Source of the DNA: Berkiella sp964594635
GTDB lineage: Bacteria; Pseudomonadota; Gammaproteobacteria; Berkiellales; Berkiellaceae
DNA: 37,523 nt
Assembly (NCBI GenBank): GCA_964594635.1
Contig: CAZQMV010000017.1
Coordinates: forward strand, 1 to 37,523
Direction of reading: 5' to 3'
Each line of letters opens with the position of its first letter. The stretch's first letter is position 1. The notes under the pieces are model-generated. The model made no database searches. It saw only the letters and a list, made by a program, of their open reading frames with translations, and was not told the DNA's origin. A program made the position numbers and the translations under genes. Positions 1 to 7,678 of this stretch are shown in pieces.

Positions 1-41
1 GCCAACAATAGGCGAACTGCAATGAGCAGGTCAACCTAAAA

Positions 42-51
42 TGGATGTCCT
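42..51 (-). repeat. Dispersed repeat core AGGACATCCA
   Basis: The plus strand reads TGGATGTCCT here, the reverse complement of the AGGACATCCA core found at 16484, 19428, 21262, 32929 and 37333. This is the only minus-strand copy in the window. It lies upstream of the first terminator in otherwise featureless sequence. Confidence 0.5.
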
Positions 52-84
52 CATAGTATTTTGTTGTTAAACCTGCTAAAAAAA

Positions 85-120
85 AGCTCCTGCAGTTTAA
101 AAGCTGCAGGAGCTTTTTTT
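85..120. terminator. Bidirectional Rho-independent terminator
   Basis: An 11-bp perfect stem (AGCTCCTGCAG at 85-95 paired with CTGCAGGAGCT at 104-114) has an 8-nt loop. It is flanked by a run of A on the left (78-85) and a run of T on the right (114-120), so it can stop transcription from either side. It lies just past the stop codon of the minus-strand gene ending at 126 and is the obvious terminator for it. Confidence 0.9.
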
Positions 121-125
121 ATAAC

Positions 126-1374
126 TTAATGGCGTTTTTTTACCTTCCAGTCATCGAGTAACGATTCTTCCCACGCAAATGGATAATCATCATTCAGTGG
201 TGCAACAGTAAGTTGATGTAATGATTCGCTATTGTAGCCTTGGAATCCAAATAGCAAATCTTTTGTTTCGTTATAAACTAAGCTATCACCCATAGGATCT
301 TCGTCTAATTCATCGAAGATACTGCGAGAGGGAGGGAAAGAAGCAGATGCTTCAAATGGTGTTTCATCAAGTAACGCACAGAAATCCCATTCTGGAAATT
401 CACCGAATGACACTTCAACAGGCTGTGCTTTAACAAGTGTTACAGCTTCAACTGGTGTCACGCCTTCAATTTGTGGAACTGAAACAAGGTTATGTTGGGT
501 ATTTTTTTTGCTTGTTGAAATAAGATCGAGTTGAGCATCAATAATAGCTTTTAAGATACTGGATGCATCAGTAAAACCATGGTTTTTATGTATGATTAAA
601 GAAGGTTTGCGAGTCACATTTTTAATTTCATGAAGGGTTTGTTTCAATATCTGTGAGCTTGAACGTACGGAAGCTAACACTCGATTAATAATACGTTGGT
701 TAGCTTCGTTTTCGAAATCAGGATGAGTGGTAAGGCGGAGCTTGGTACCTTGTAGTTCTGCTTTCGTGAAAAGAATTCCACTTGCCAATGCTTCTCTCAC
801 TTCGTTAATAGACTTTGGCGCTTTCGTTGCCGCTGCTTTGGCTTTTGCCGCTGCTTTGGCTTTTGCTGCTGCTTTGACTTCTGCNNNNNNNNNNNNNNNN
901 NNNNNNNNNNNNNNNNNNNNNNNNNNNNNNNNNNNNNNNNNNNNNNNNNNNNNNNNNNNNNNNNNNNNNNNNNNNNNNNNNNNNTGCTGCTTTGGCTTCT
1001 GCTGCTGCTTTGGCTTCTGCTGCTGCTTTGGCTTCTGCTGCTGCTTTGGCTTCTGCTTCTGCTTTGACTTTAAGTAAAGCGCGTTCCTTTTTAGGTAGTG
1101 CAAAATGGCTTAATGCATTAATCATGTCGTTCGCAGAAAAGATTTCATGATTGGGTTTTAATACTAACACCAGCGGTGCTGTTTTTTGAGGTCTTCTAAA
1201 ATGACGTCTAAATTCTTTTGATCCGCTGTGTAAATTCGCAATTGTAATGGCTATTCGTGCAATCAGATCAGGTGTCGCGTATTGTTTAAGAGGTTTAAGT
1301 GTAACTGTGTTATTAATAAATGCGACATCAGCAAATAATTTCTTTTCAGCTATCAATTTTTTCCAGTGCGTCAT
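126..1374 (-). CDS. Orphan protein, two similar domains joined by Ala-rich linker, interrupted by gap
   Basis: This is one gene split by a 100-N gap. The N-terminal part reads from ATG at 1374 (GAGA-type ribosome site upstream) to the gap; the C-terminal part reads from the gap to the stop at 126. The two parts are in different frames across the N run, so the true gap length is not 100. The linker on both sides is Ala/Lys/Glu repeats (AEAKAA- and AKAKAA-like), which explains the assembly break. The roughly 85 residues before the linker and the roughly 85 after it look like copies of one domain: both begin with an LF..A/V..NTVTL- or TKLRL-type strand and end in a hydrophobic strand, a KP/HK-N-H turn, F(S/T)(A/D)A and an INAL or LKAI helix. 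The C-terminus is acidic and aromatic. I do not recognise the family. A secreted effector is possible but unproven. Confidence 0.7.
885..984. other. Assembly gap (100 N)
   Basis: There are exactly 100 N inside the Ala-rich coding repeat. The flanking reading frames do not match across it, so its length is a placeholder. Confidence 0.95.
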
Positions 1375-1451
1375 GGGATTATTCTCTATTTTTAGACCAT
1401 TAAATTATCTCCATACATGGAAGTGTAAAAGTCCATTTGTAGTTGGATTAT

Positions 1452-1471
1452 AAACTAATACGTTAGTTTTT
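1452..1471. terminator. Weak terminator-like hairpin
   Basis: AAACTAA (1452-1458) pairs with TTAGTTT (1463-1469) around a TACG loop, followed by T on the plus strand. It lies between two minus-strand genes. The stem is AT-rich and short, so function is uncertain. Confidence 0.3.
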
Positions 1472-1534
1472 GGAATATTTGCTAAAGACTTAGAATAGAA
1501 GCGATGTGTCATCTAACTTAGATATATTGTCGAT

Positions 1535-2425
1535 TCAGACCTTTCTTTTGCCTAGAAAACGGCTGTGGTAATTAGGATCCTTCATTCGTGCCAAGCATGT
1601 TTGGGTCATATAAGAATCATTCGGTAACAGTTCGATCTGTTCTTTCATTTCTTCACTGTCATTGTAGAAACTCAATATTGGTTGAGCACTCACAATGGAT
1701 GATAAGCCAAAATGACCTGCTTTCTCTGCTTCATCAGCATTAGCCACAATGATTGCTTTTAAGCTATCAAGCTCTTTAATCAAGCTGCAATGTATCCAGT
1801 TATTTAGAGTTTCCACCTGAAAATGTCTGACACCTTGATTGGGTAGATTTTCATTTACTTGTGAATGATCTTCAAAAACTAACGGTGTTGGAGATTGAGT
1901 TTGGAATGATAGTAAAGCAGGAAGCATTTCATCATACGTTGGTTTGTAGTGACCGGATTCATTGCTCACTGTGATGATGCGTCCATTAAGACAATAAATC
2001 ACTCCAGCTGCTTTCACGGGAGAGCCAGAGCTTAGGTAGGAATGAAAAAATTTTCCAGATGACCCTAGCTCCAAACCATATAACCTATCATTGGGCAACA
2101 AAACATACATATATGCACCGTGTAAAACATTTTCTTGCGAATCTCTATAGAACCTATCAGTATGTTTGAATGCATAATGTTCCCGCTCTTCATCACTTAA
2201 ATAATGCTCACTACTATCTAATTCATTTAATGCCTCTTCCCAATATGTGGCCTTCATTTTAATCCTGGCGAACATCGGTAATACAGCTGATTCGAACATA
2301 TCTTCACCGCTTAGAAATAATTCAGGTGAAGATTGGGAGTTATGCAACGAAGAGGAGATAGGGCCGTTTTTATCACGACTGGCTTGTAAAGTTGGTGAAG
2401 GAGTTGAGGATTGAAAGAGTTTCAT
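1535..2425 (-). CDS. Hypothetical protein with an HSYLSSGSPV...SGHYKP motif block
   Basis: This is a 296-residue soluble protein with no signal peptide or membrane segment. Its start has a good ribosome site (AAGAGG about 6 nt upstream of the ATG). The first 40 residues are Ser/Pro-rich and probably disordered. A conserved-looking block near residues 120-165 reads YGLELG, FHSYLSSGSPVKAAG, NGRIITVSNESGHYKP. From memory this HSxxxxGxPVxxAGxI...N.SGHY.P pattern recurs in orphan bacterial proteins, including ones from intracellular bacteria and toxin-like proteins, but I cannot name the domain. The C-terminus is basic (GKRKV). The gene is divergent from emrA, with about 130 bp between them. It is a candidate effector by inference only. 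Confidence 0.65.
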   Translation of the reverse strand: MKLFQSSTPSPTLQASRDKNGPISSSLHNSQSSPELFLSGEDMFESAVLPMFARIKMKATYWEEALNELDSSEHYLSDEEREHYAFKHTDRFYRDSQENVLHGAYMYVLLPNDRLYGLELGSSGKFFHSYLSSGSPVKAAGVIYCLNGRIITVSNESGHYKPTYDEMLPALLSFQTQSPTPLVFEDHSQVNENLPNQGVRHFQVETLNNWIHCSLIKELDSLKAIIVANADEAEKAGHFGLSSIVSAQPILSFYNDSEEMKEQIELLPNDSYMTQTCLARMKDPNYHSRFLGKRKV

Positions 2426-2557
2426 GTTGCCTCTTCTTGTCTGTGATTAATTTCAGCATCGTACTTTAAATGCGTAATTTAACTGTACTCTAGTGCAAAG
2501 CAAAAATCGACAAGATTTCCCAAGTTAGCTTTACCAACTAAAATAAAGAGATAGCGA

Positions 2558-3775
2558 TTGGAAACAATGAACGATAAGAATGGATATCCGTATAGTGACG
2601 CTAACAAAATGATTGAAGGGCAACAGAATAATCATCACCGAAAGCGTCTGCTGATCTCCATTGCTAGCGTGTTTATTGTCCTTGGGATCATCCTATTTTG
2701 TTATTGGATTTTTTGGGGCCAATATACCGTTTCAACAGATGATGCCTATGTTGATGGCAATTCAGTTCAAGCCATGCCACAAATTGCAGGTCGAGTGGTG
2801 GCAATATTAACAGATGAAACTGATCAAGTGAAAAAAGGCGATGTGCTGGTAAAGCTTGATCCAGTTGATGCAGAAATTAACTTAAAAAAAGCAGAATCTA
2901 ATTTAGCACTTGTGACACGACAGGTGAGTCAATATTATGATAACGTCAATGAATTAAAAGCCAATATCAAAATTAAAAAAGATACTTTGGAAAAAACCAA
3001 ACAAGATTATGAACGTCGTCATGGATTGGTTGTTAATAAAACAATTTCGGCTGAAGATTTAAGCCATTCACAGCTAGCCATGGATTCAGCACAAAACGAC
3101 TTAATCCTTGCAGAACAGCAATTGGCAGCATCTATTAAATTAGCGGGTAATACCGATCTTTATCATCATCCGCAAGTCGAACAAGCGATCATCAATTTAC
3201 GAAATGCCTATTTGAATTGGCGTCGTACCATTATCTATGCGCCGGTATCAGGTTTTGTTGCAAAACGTTCTGTACAAGTTGGCCAGCAAGTGAATGAAAA
3301 AACGCCACTGATAATCATCGTGCCTCTCAATGAAGTATGGGTTGAAGCCAATTACAAAGAATCACAATTAACAAATATTAGAATTGGTCAGCCTGCACAA
3401 ATGATTGCAGATGCCTATGGTAGCAATGTCAAATTTAAAGGAACAGTAGTAGGTATCAATCCTGGAACGGGTAGCACTTTCGATCTGTTACCTCCACAAA
3501 ATGCGACCGGCAACTGGATCAAAATTGTGCAACGGTTACCTGTACGGATCAGTGTTGATCCTAATGATCTCAAAGAACATCCTTTGCGTATTGGGTTATC
3601 TATGACAGTCACTATTGATACTCATCAACGTCAAGGTCAAATACTCAAGAATCAAGAAGCGCCAAAAGTCCTTTATGAATCGATTGATTATAGTTCCGAT
3701 CTTAAAGACGCAGAAGTCTTGATAGAGAATATTTTACAAGCAAACAGCAAGAACACTCAGCCAATTACCCCATAG
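2558..3775 (+). CDS. emrA: EmrA-type multidrug efflux membrane fusion protein
   Basis: This is a HlyD/EmrA periplasmic adaptor that links the inner-membrane pump EmrB to an outer-membrane channel. There is a short cytoplasmic N-terminus, then one membrane segment (about residues 30-52), the family signature TDDAYVDGN at the start of the periplasmic part, a lipoyl half-motif (DQVKKGDVLVKLDP), a long alpha-hairpin, and the EmrA hallmarks LLPPQNATGNWIKIVQRLPVRI and LRIGLS near the C-terminus. The length (about 405) matches the family. The start is either TTG at 2558 or ATG at 2567. AAAGAG suits the TTG spacing and GGAAA is very close to the ATG, so the sequence does not decide. It is followed 19 bp later by emrB and forms an operon with it. 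No MarR-type regulator is adjacent. Confidence 0.96.
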   Translation: METMNDKNGYPYSDANKMIEGQQNNHHRKRLLISIASVFIVLGIILFCYWIFWGQYTVSTDDAYVDGNSVQAMPQIAGRVVAILTDETDQVKKGDVLVKLDPVDAEINLKKAESNLALVTRQVSQYYDNVNELKANIKIKKDTLEKTKQDYERRHGLVVNKTISAEDLSHSQLAMDSAQNDLILAEQQLAASIKLAGNTDLYHHPQVEQAIINLRNAYLNWRRTIIYAPVSGFVAKRSVQVGQQVNEKTPLIIIVPLNEVWVEANYKESQLTNIRIGQPAQMIADAYGSNVKFKGTVVGINPGTGSTFDLLPPQNATGNWIKIVQRLPVRISVDPNDLKEHPLRIGLSMTVTIDTHQRQGQILKNQEAPKVLYESIDYSSDLKDAEVLIENILQANSKNTQPITP

Positions 3776-3794
3776 ATTTTGAAAAGGCAATGGA

Positions 3795-5318
3795 ATGCCA
3801 GCAATTAAAGGATTTCAGCTAGTTCTTCTCACCTTCGCAGTATCATTGGGTATTTTTATGAATGTGCTTGATACTTCGATTGCCAATGTTGCTATTCCAA
3901 CGATTGCAGGAAATATGGGTGTGAGTGCAGATGAAGGAACCTGGGTTATCACCTCGTTTGCGGTTAGCATGGCAATTGTATTGCCACTGACGGGTTGGCT
4001 AGCAAGACGATTTGGAGAAGTACGTTTATTTGTCTGTTCAACAGCACTATTTACGATTGCCTCTGTGTTGTGCGGTCTTTCAAATAGCTTGCCCATGTTA
4101 GTCATATGCCGCGTTATCCAAGGAGCTGTAGCAGGGCCAATGATCCCCTTGTCACAAAGTTTATTATTGGCAAATTATCCTGATGATAAAAAAGGGTTAG
4201 CCACGGGTTTATGGGCTATGGTCGCGGTGGCCGCACCGGTTATAGGCCCCATTCTTGGGGGGTACATCACTGATAACTATTCTTGGCCATGGATTTTTTA
4301 TATTAACATACCTATTGGAGCCTTTTCAGTCTATTTTACTTGGCAAATTTTACGACATCGTGAAACTAAAATGTCCAAGCAGCCAATAGATTATGTCGGC
4401 CTCATTTTGCTTGCCGTTGGAATAGGTTGTTTGCAGGTTTTACTCGACAAAGGGCACGATCTCGATTGGTTTAACTCAAATATGATTTGTATACTCGCAG
4501 CCATATCAACGATTTGTCTTACCTTTTTGATTGCTTGGGAATTAACTGACGAGAATCCGATTGTTGATCTTTCATTATTTAAAATAAGAAATTTCACTGT
4601 TGGGACGGTTGCCATAAGCGTAGGATACATGACCTTTTTTGGAAGTGTTGTTGTGTTACCCTTATGGTTGCAAACGCAAATGAATTATACCGCCACTTGG
4701 GCAGGATTAGCGACTGCACCTATTGGGATCTTACCTATATTGTTGTCACCAGTGGTAGGTAAACTATTAACTAAAGTTGATGCAAGGATCATTGTCACCA
4801 ATGGTTTCTTCTTTTTTGCTTTTTGTTCATTTTGGGTTGCGAACTTTAATACCAATGTAACATTTGAGAATGTGGCATGGGTTCGCTTTGTTCAAGGTGT
4901 TGGCGCTCCATGCTTTTTTATTCCACTTATCGCTATTTTGCTGTCAGGTCTGCCAAATGATCGAATTGCAAGTGCCGCAGGTTTGTCCAACTTTTTGCGA
5001 ATATTAGGGGGTAGTTTTGGAACCTCCATTAGCGTGTCATTGTGGAATCATCGAGAAGCTGTTCATCAAAGTAAATTAACTGAAACGTTAATTGTTTCTA
5101 ACCCTAATATGATTGAGGTTATGAAGCAATTACACTCGATTGGATTTACTGATAAAATGAGTTATGCAGAGATCACGAATATATTAATCAATCAGTCCTA
5201 TATGTTAGCAACCAATGATGTATTTTGGGTATCAGGTTTCATTTTCCTAAGTTTGTTATTTTTTGTGTGGTTTGCGAGACCACCTTTTATTGCAGAATCT
5301 AAGGTGGCAATGGAATAG
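3795..5318 (+). CDS. emrB: EmrB-type DHA2 multidrug efflux transporter
   Basis: This is a proton-driven drug exporter of the major facilitator superfamily, DHA2 branch, with 14 predicted membrane segments and 507 residues, the usual size. Diagnostic stretches follow E. coli EmrB closely: NVLDTSIANVAIPTIAGN in TM1, GTWVITSF, LTGWLARRFGEVRLF (motif A), RVIQGAVAGPMIPLSQSL (motif B), GPILGGYI (motif C), WELTDENPIVDLSLFK and the final WFARPPF. The ATG has a GAAAAGG ribosome site about 8 nt upstream. It works with the EmrA encoded immediately upstream and needs a TolC-like channel that is not in this window. Substrate is unknown; hydrophobic toxic compounds are typical of the family. Confidence 0.97.
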   Translation: MPAIKGFQLVLLTFAVSLGIFMNVLDTSIANVAIPTIAGNMGVSADEGTWVITSFAVSMAIVLPLTGWLARRFGEVRLFVCSTALFTIASVLCGLSNSLPMLVICRVIQGAVAGPMIPLSQSLLLANYPDDKKGLATGLWAMVAVAAPVIGPILGGYITDNYSWPWIFYINIPIGAFSVYFTWQILRHRETKMSKQPIDYVGLILLAVGIGCLQVLLDKGHDLDWFNSNMICILAAISTICLTFLIAWELTDENPIVDLSLFKIRNFTVGTVAISVGYMTFFGSVVVLPLWLQTQMNYTATWAGLATAPIGILPILLSPVVGKLLTKVDARIIVTNGFFFFAFCSFWVANFNTNVTFENVAWVRFVQGVGAPCFFIPLIAILLSGLPNDRIASAAGLSNFLRILGGSFGTSISVSLWNHREAVHQSKLTETLIVSNPNMIEVMKQLHSIGFTDKMSYAEITNILINQSYMLATNDVFWVSGFIFLSLLFFVWFARPPFIAESKVAME

Positions 5319-5368
5319 CCATTTCCAATCAAACTGTATTATTTTTAGAAGTGCCAACATAATGCGTG

Positions 5369-5677
5369 TCATAGAGTGCCATTGATGGCATCTGTTACTG
5401 CTTGAAAATCGGCATGGCCGCTAATAATCATTCGGATCGTTTGTGGGTATTTAATTTTAACTTGAGCTAAAAAATCAGAACCGGATAACTGTGGCATTCC
5501 CTGATCAGATAAAACCACAACAATATCATTTTTTTTAAGTAGCTCTAAGCCTTCAGCAGCGCTTGTTGCCGTAAATACAGTATAACCTTCCATATCTAGC
5601 TGTACAGCAATTGAATGTACTATCGCTTTTTCATCATCTACAACGAGGATATTTCGGTTCATATGCACATGACTCAT
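5369..5677 (-). pseudogene. Truncated response-regulator receiver domain
   Basis: This is a CheY-like receiver of only 102 residues. The acidic pair D14-D15 (VVDDEK) and the phosphoacceptor D58 (LSDQGMP) are intact, as is the region up to ISGHADFQAVTDAIN. Such sequences normally continue with an xIYRYLSKPW block that carries the conserved lysine and helix 5; here the frame stops right after AINGTL. The switch Lys and the output domain are therefore missing. No clear ribosome site precedes the ATG. It is convergent with emrB. The best reading is a 3'-truncated relic of a longer regulator of the HD-GYP/Frz-like type; a functional mini-receiver is less likely. No histidine kinase is nearby. Confidence 0.7.
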
Positions 5678-5725
5678 TAAGGGATCATATCGGTAAGGCA
5701 GGTAGATATCACTACTTGCACATTT

Positions 5726-5852
5726 ATACCGCTCGCCTTTGAAGATGCGAGATTTTTTGGTCCTTAGCGAGCGGTATAATCTAGTTTAAATGCCCCATCG
5801 CGTGATGGTCACACTTCAACAGATGCTTCGCTTCTTGAAGTGTATTGGGTAT
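5726..5852. repeat. Hairpin-rich repeat, copy A
   Basis: The core is a 52-bp unit (5726-5777) with 11-bp perfect terminal inverted repeats (ATACCGCTCGC / GCGAGCGGTAT). It is followed by AATCTAGTTTAAA, then CATCGCGTGA, then a hairpin (CACTTCAA at 5812-5819 pairing with TTGAAGTG at 5835-5842) and TATTGGGTATA. The core plus its 14-bp extension is identical, in opposite orientation, to 9053-9118. The distal CACTTCAA hairpin is repeated at 23144-23192. It has no coding capacity and resembles a REP/MITE-type element. Confidence 0.85.
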
Positions 5853-5860
5853 AGACTCAT

Positions 5861-7501
5861 TTAGATTCTATGTGATTTGATACGCGACGAGCGTGTTGCT
5901 TCAATATTGCCTGACAATAAAACATATTCACGGCCTAATTTATTTTTAAGCTGTGGCGCAATCATAGTGGGCATAACGGCCAGACTTGCATAAGTTGCCC
6001 CATCTCCCTTTGGCTTGTAGAGAGGATGACTCTGTATATATTTTATTGAGGCTTTTAAATCCCTTATAAATCTTTTAGTAAAGTCTTTATTTTGTAAATG
6101 ATTGGCAGTGAGGCAAAGATGCGTTCCTTTGACTTTTTGAATATTATTTAAATGCCAGCCTTTATCATGCATTTGCTCGGATATAGCATAAATATTGATA
6201 TTTTTGGCGTCAAAGCCAATCACACTTAAATCAGCGTTTCCTAGTAATGTCAGTTCAGGTATTTTTTTAAGCTCCATAACAATTTTATCTTTCAGCTGCA
6301 GAATATTTTTAGTGACTTCTACATACTTATCATGCCCCATTGCCAAAAGTGTTCCCCATGTCATTAAAATATTGGCACCATTGCGACTACCTGCTTGGTT
6401 AGGAGTAATATACATGCCAATGGGTGAGTCTAGTTTAATATATGGTTGGTATTGACCAATAAGTTTGCGGAACATCAGAACAGATGAGCCCTTTGGTGTT
6501 TCCCCATATTTATGGGTATCTGCTGAAACACTTGTTAAACCTTCCAAATCAAATCCAAAAGGGCCAATATCAAATCCTGCTTCTTTCGCAAACGGAATTA
6601 AGAATCCACCTAAGCAAGCATCAAGATGCATGCCAATGTTTCGGCTTTTTGCTAGTGCACAGAGTTCTTGAATAGGATCAATTGCGCCACAGGGGAAACT
6701 GGGTGCTGAGCCCACTAAAGCAATGGTATTGCTATTGATTTTTTTTGCCATGGCAGCGACATCAGCTCGCTGGGTTTGGGGATCAACCGGTACTTTAATG
6801 AGTTCAATGCCATAATCTTCAGCGCCTTTATCGAAAGCTGCGTGCACTGTACTTGGCACAACCATGTTGGGCTTAGTAATACCTTTGGTTTCTTTTGCCC
6901 ATTTTTTATAAGTACGCATCGCTTCCATGATGCTATAGGTACCACCTGGGGTAATATTTCCACATATTGTGTTATCGCCGCCATATAATTTGGCGCACCA
7001 GGCGATCACTTCCGCTTCGCATTGCGCTAAATCTGGCCAAGCGCCACTGTGCAAAGGGTTAGTATAAGAAGCAAGTTTAAAGATCTCGGCATTTAGTTCA
7101 TCTAAATAAGGATCAGACAAGTCACGATAGATCCCGCCTGAAATGTAATCAGCCAAATGTTTAGAATCAGCAATTTGTTCAACTTGCTTGAGAATAATAT
7201 TTTTGCTAATGGGTTTTTTGGGAAGTTCACGATAGCGAACGGTTCTTTTTTGATGAATACTTTCATCTAACTTATCTAATTCGGGATTAAATTTTTTATC
7301 GATTGATTCTGAAAACTTATGCCCGATATAGGGAATGCGAGGTAAAACATCAAATAGCCGCTGTTGCCATTTGTCTTTTTCTGCTTTCCAGTCGTGTTGG
7401 TAGGCCATATAAGCAATGGGGATTGCTGCTCCCAAAAGTGTTTGCTTTGTCACCCATTCTTCAGTTTTGTCAACAATCATTTCAGCAATGAAATCAAGCA
7501 T
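5861..7501 (-). CDS. Sphingosine-1-phosphate lyase, PLP-dependent, eukaryotic type
   Basis: The enzyme cleaves sphingosine 1-phosphate to a long-chain aldehyde and phosphoethanolamine. The 546-residue product follows human SGPL1 almost end to end: a hydrophobic N-terminal stretch (about 20-34), the RIPYIG linker, an SGGIY segment (121-125), TNPLH (147-151), ITPGGTYSI, VHAAF (219-223), the PLP aspartate in HLDACLGGF (292-300), the Schiff-base Lys K331 in SADTHKYG..PKGSS, and the AGSR block (370-373). The SPL-specific tail (GATYA) is also present, so this is not a glutamate decarboxylase, which shares the fold. I chose ATG at 7501 because TGGAGAA lies about 8 nt upstream; an extension to 7555 has no ribosome site. 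Bacterial copies are rare outside intracellular pathogens. The Legionella pneumophila homologue is a Dot/Icm effector that alters host sphingolipids and autophagy, and a similar role here is inference. It is divergent from the DUF2608 gene. Confidence 0.95.
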   Translation of the reverse strand: MLDFIAEMIVDKTEEWVTKQTLLGAAIPIAYMAYQHDWKAEKDKWQQRLFDVLPRIPYIGHKFSESIDKKFNPELDKLDESIHQKRTVRYRELPKKPISKNIILKQVEQIADSKHLADYISGGIYRDLSDPYLDELNAEIFKLASYTNPLHSGAWPDLAQCEAEVIAWCAKLYGGDNTICGNITPGGTYSIMEAMRTYKKWAKETKGITKPNMVVPSTVHAAFDKGAEDYGIELIKVPVDPQTQRADVAAMAKKINSNTIALVGSAPSFPCGAIDPIQELCALAKSRNIGMHLDACLGGFLIPFAKEAGFDIGPFGFDLEGLTSVSADTHKYGETPKGSSVLMFRKLIGQYQPYIKLDSPIGMYITPNQAGSRNGANILMTWGTLLAMGHDKYVEVTKNILQLKDKIVMELKKIPELTLLGNADLSVIGFDAKNINIYAISEQMHDKGWHLNNIQKVKGTHLCLTANHLQNKDFTKRFIRDLKASIKYIQSHPLYKPKGDGATYASLAVMPTMIAPQLKNKLGREYVLLSGNIEATRSSRIKSHRI

Positions 7502-7678
7502 GTCTATTCTCCATTCATAATATAGTAGTATGACTTTTGTAAGTGTAAATACCACTTTAAAGGATGCTTATCGCCGAAAGTCAAATTACTATGTTTTATT
7601 TTTTTGCTTAGTTGTCTTTTTATGATAAAAGTCCTGTTAGTTAACAATAATTGTTTAAGCAGTATAACGGAGTTATCA
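7502..7678. promoter_or_regulatory. Divergent intergenic region between S1P lyase and DUF2608 genes
   Basis: This 177-bp AT-rich spacer must hold promoters for both flanking genes, since each starts at its edge. Both genes have good ribosome sites: TGGAGAA for the lyase and ACGGAG for DUF2608. TATGAT at 7621-7626 is a plausible -10 for the plus strand, but I see no -35 at proper spacing. Confidence 0.35.

Noticed and set aside
727..1077. Plus-strand frame across the first gap with Ala/Phe- and Cys-rich repeats
   Set aside because: It is the complement of the Ala/Lys/Glu linker repeats of the minus-strand gene and has no ribosome site.
5726..5777. Insertion sequence
   Set aside because: It has 11-bp terminal inverted repeats but is only 52 bp long, with no transposase. 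It is a non-coding element of REP/MITE type at most.
5861..7501. Glutamate decarboxylase
   Set aside because: The PLP fold is shared, but the HLDACLGGF, SADTHKYG..PKGSS and AGSR blocks and the C-terminal tail follow sphingosine-1-phosphate lyase.
5861..7555. Longer start of the S1P lyase at 7555
   Set aside because: The extra 18 residues have no family match and no ribosome site, while the ATG at 7501 has TGGAGAA at good spacing.
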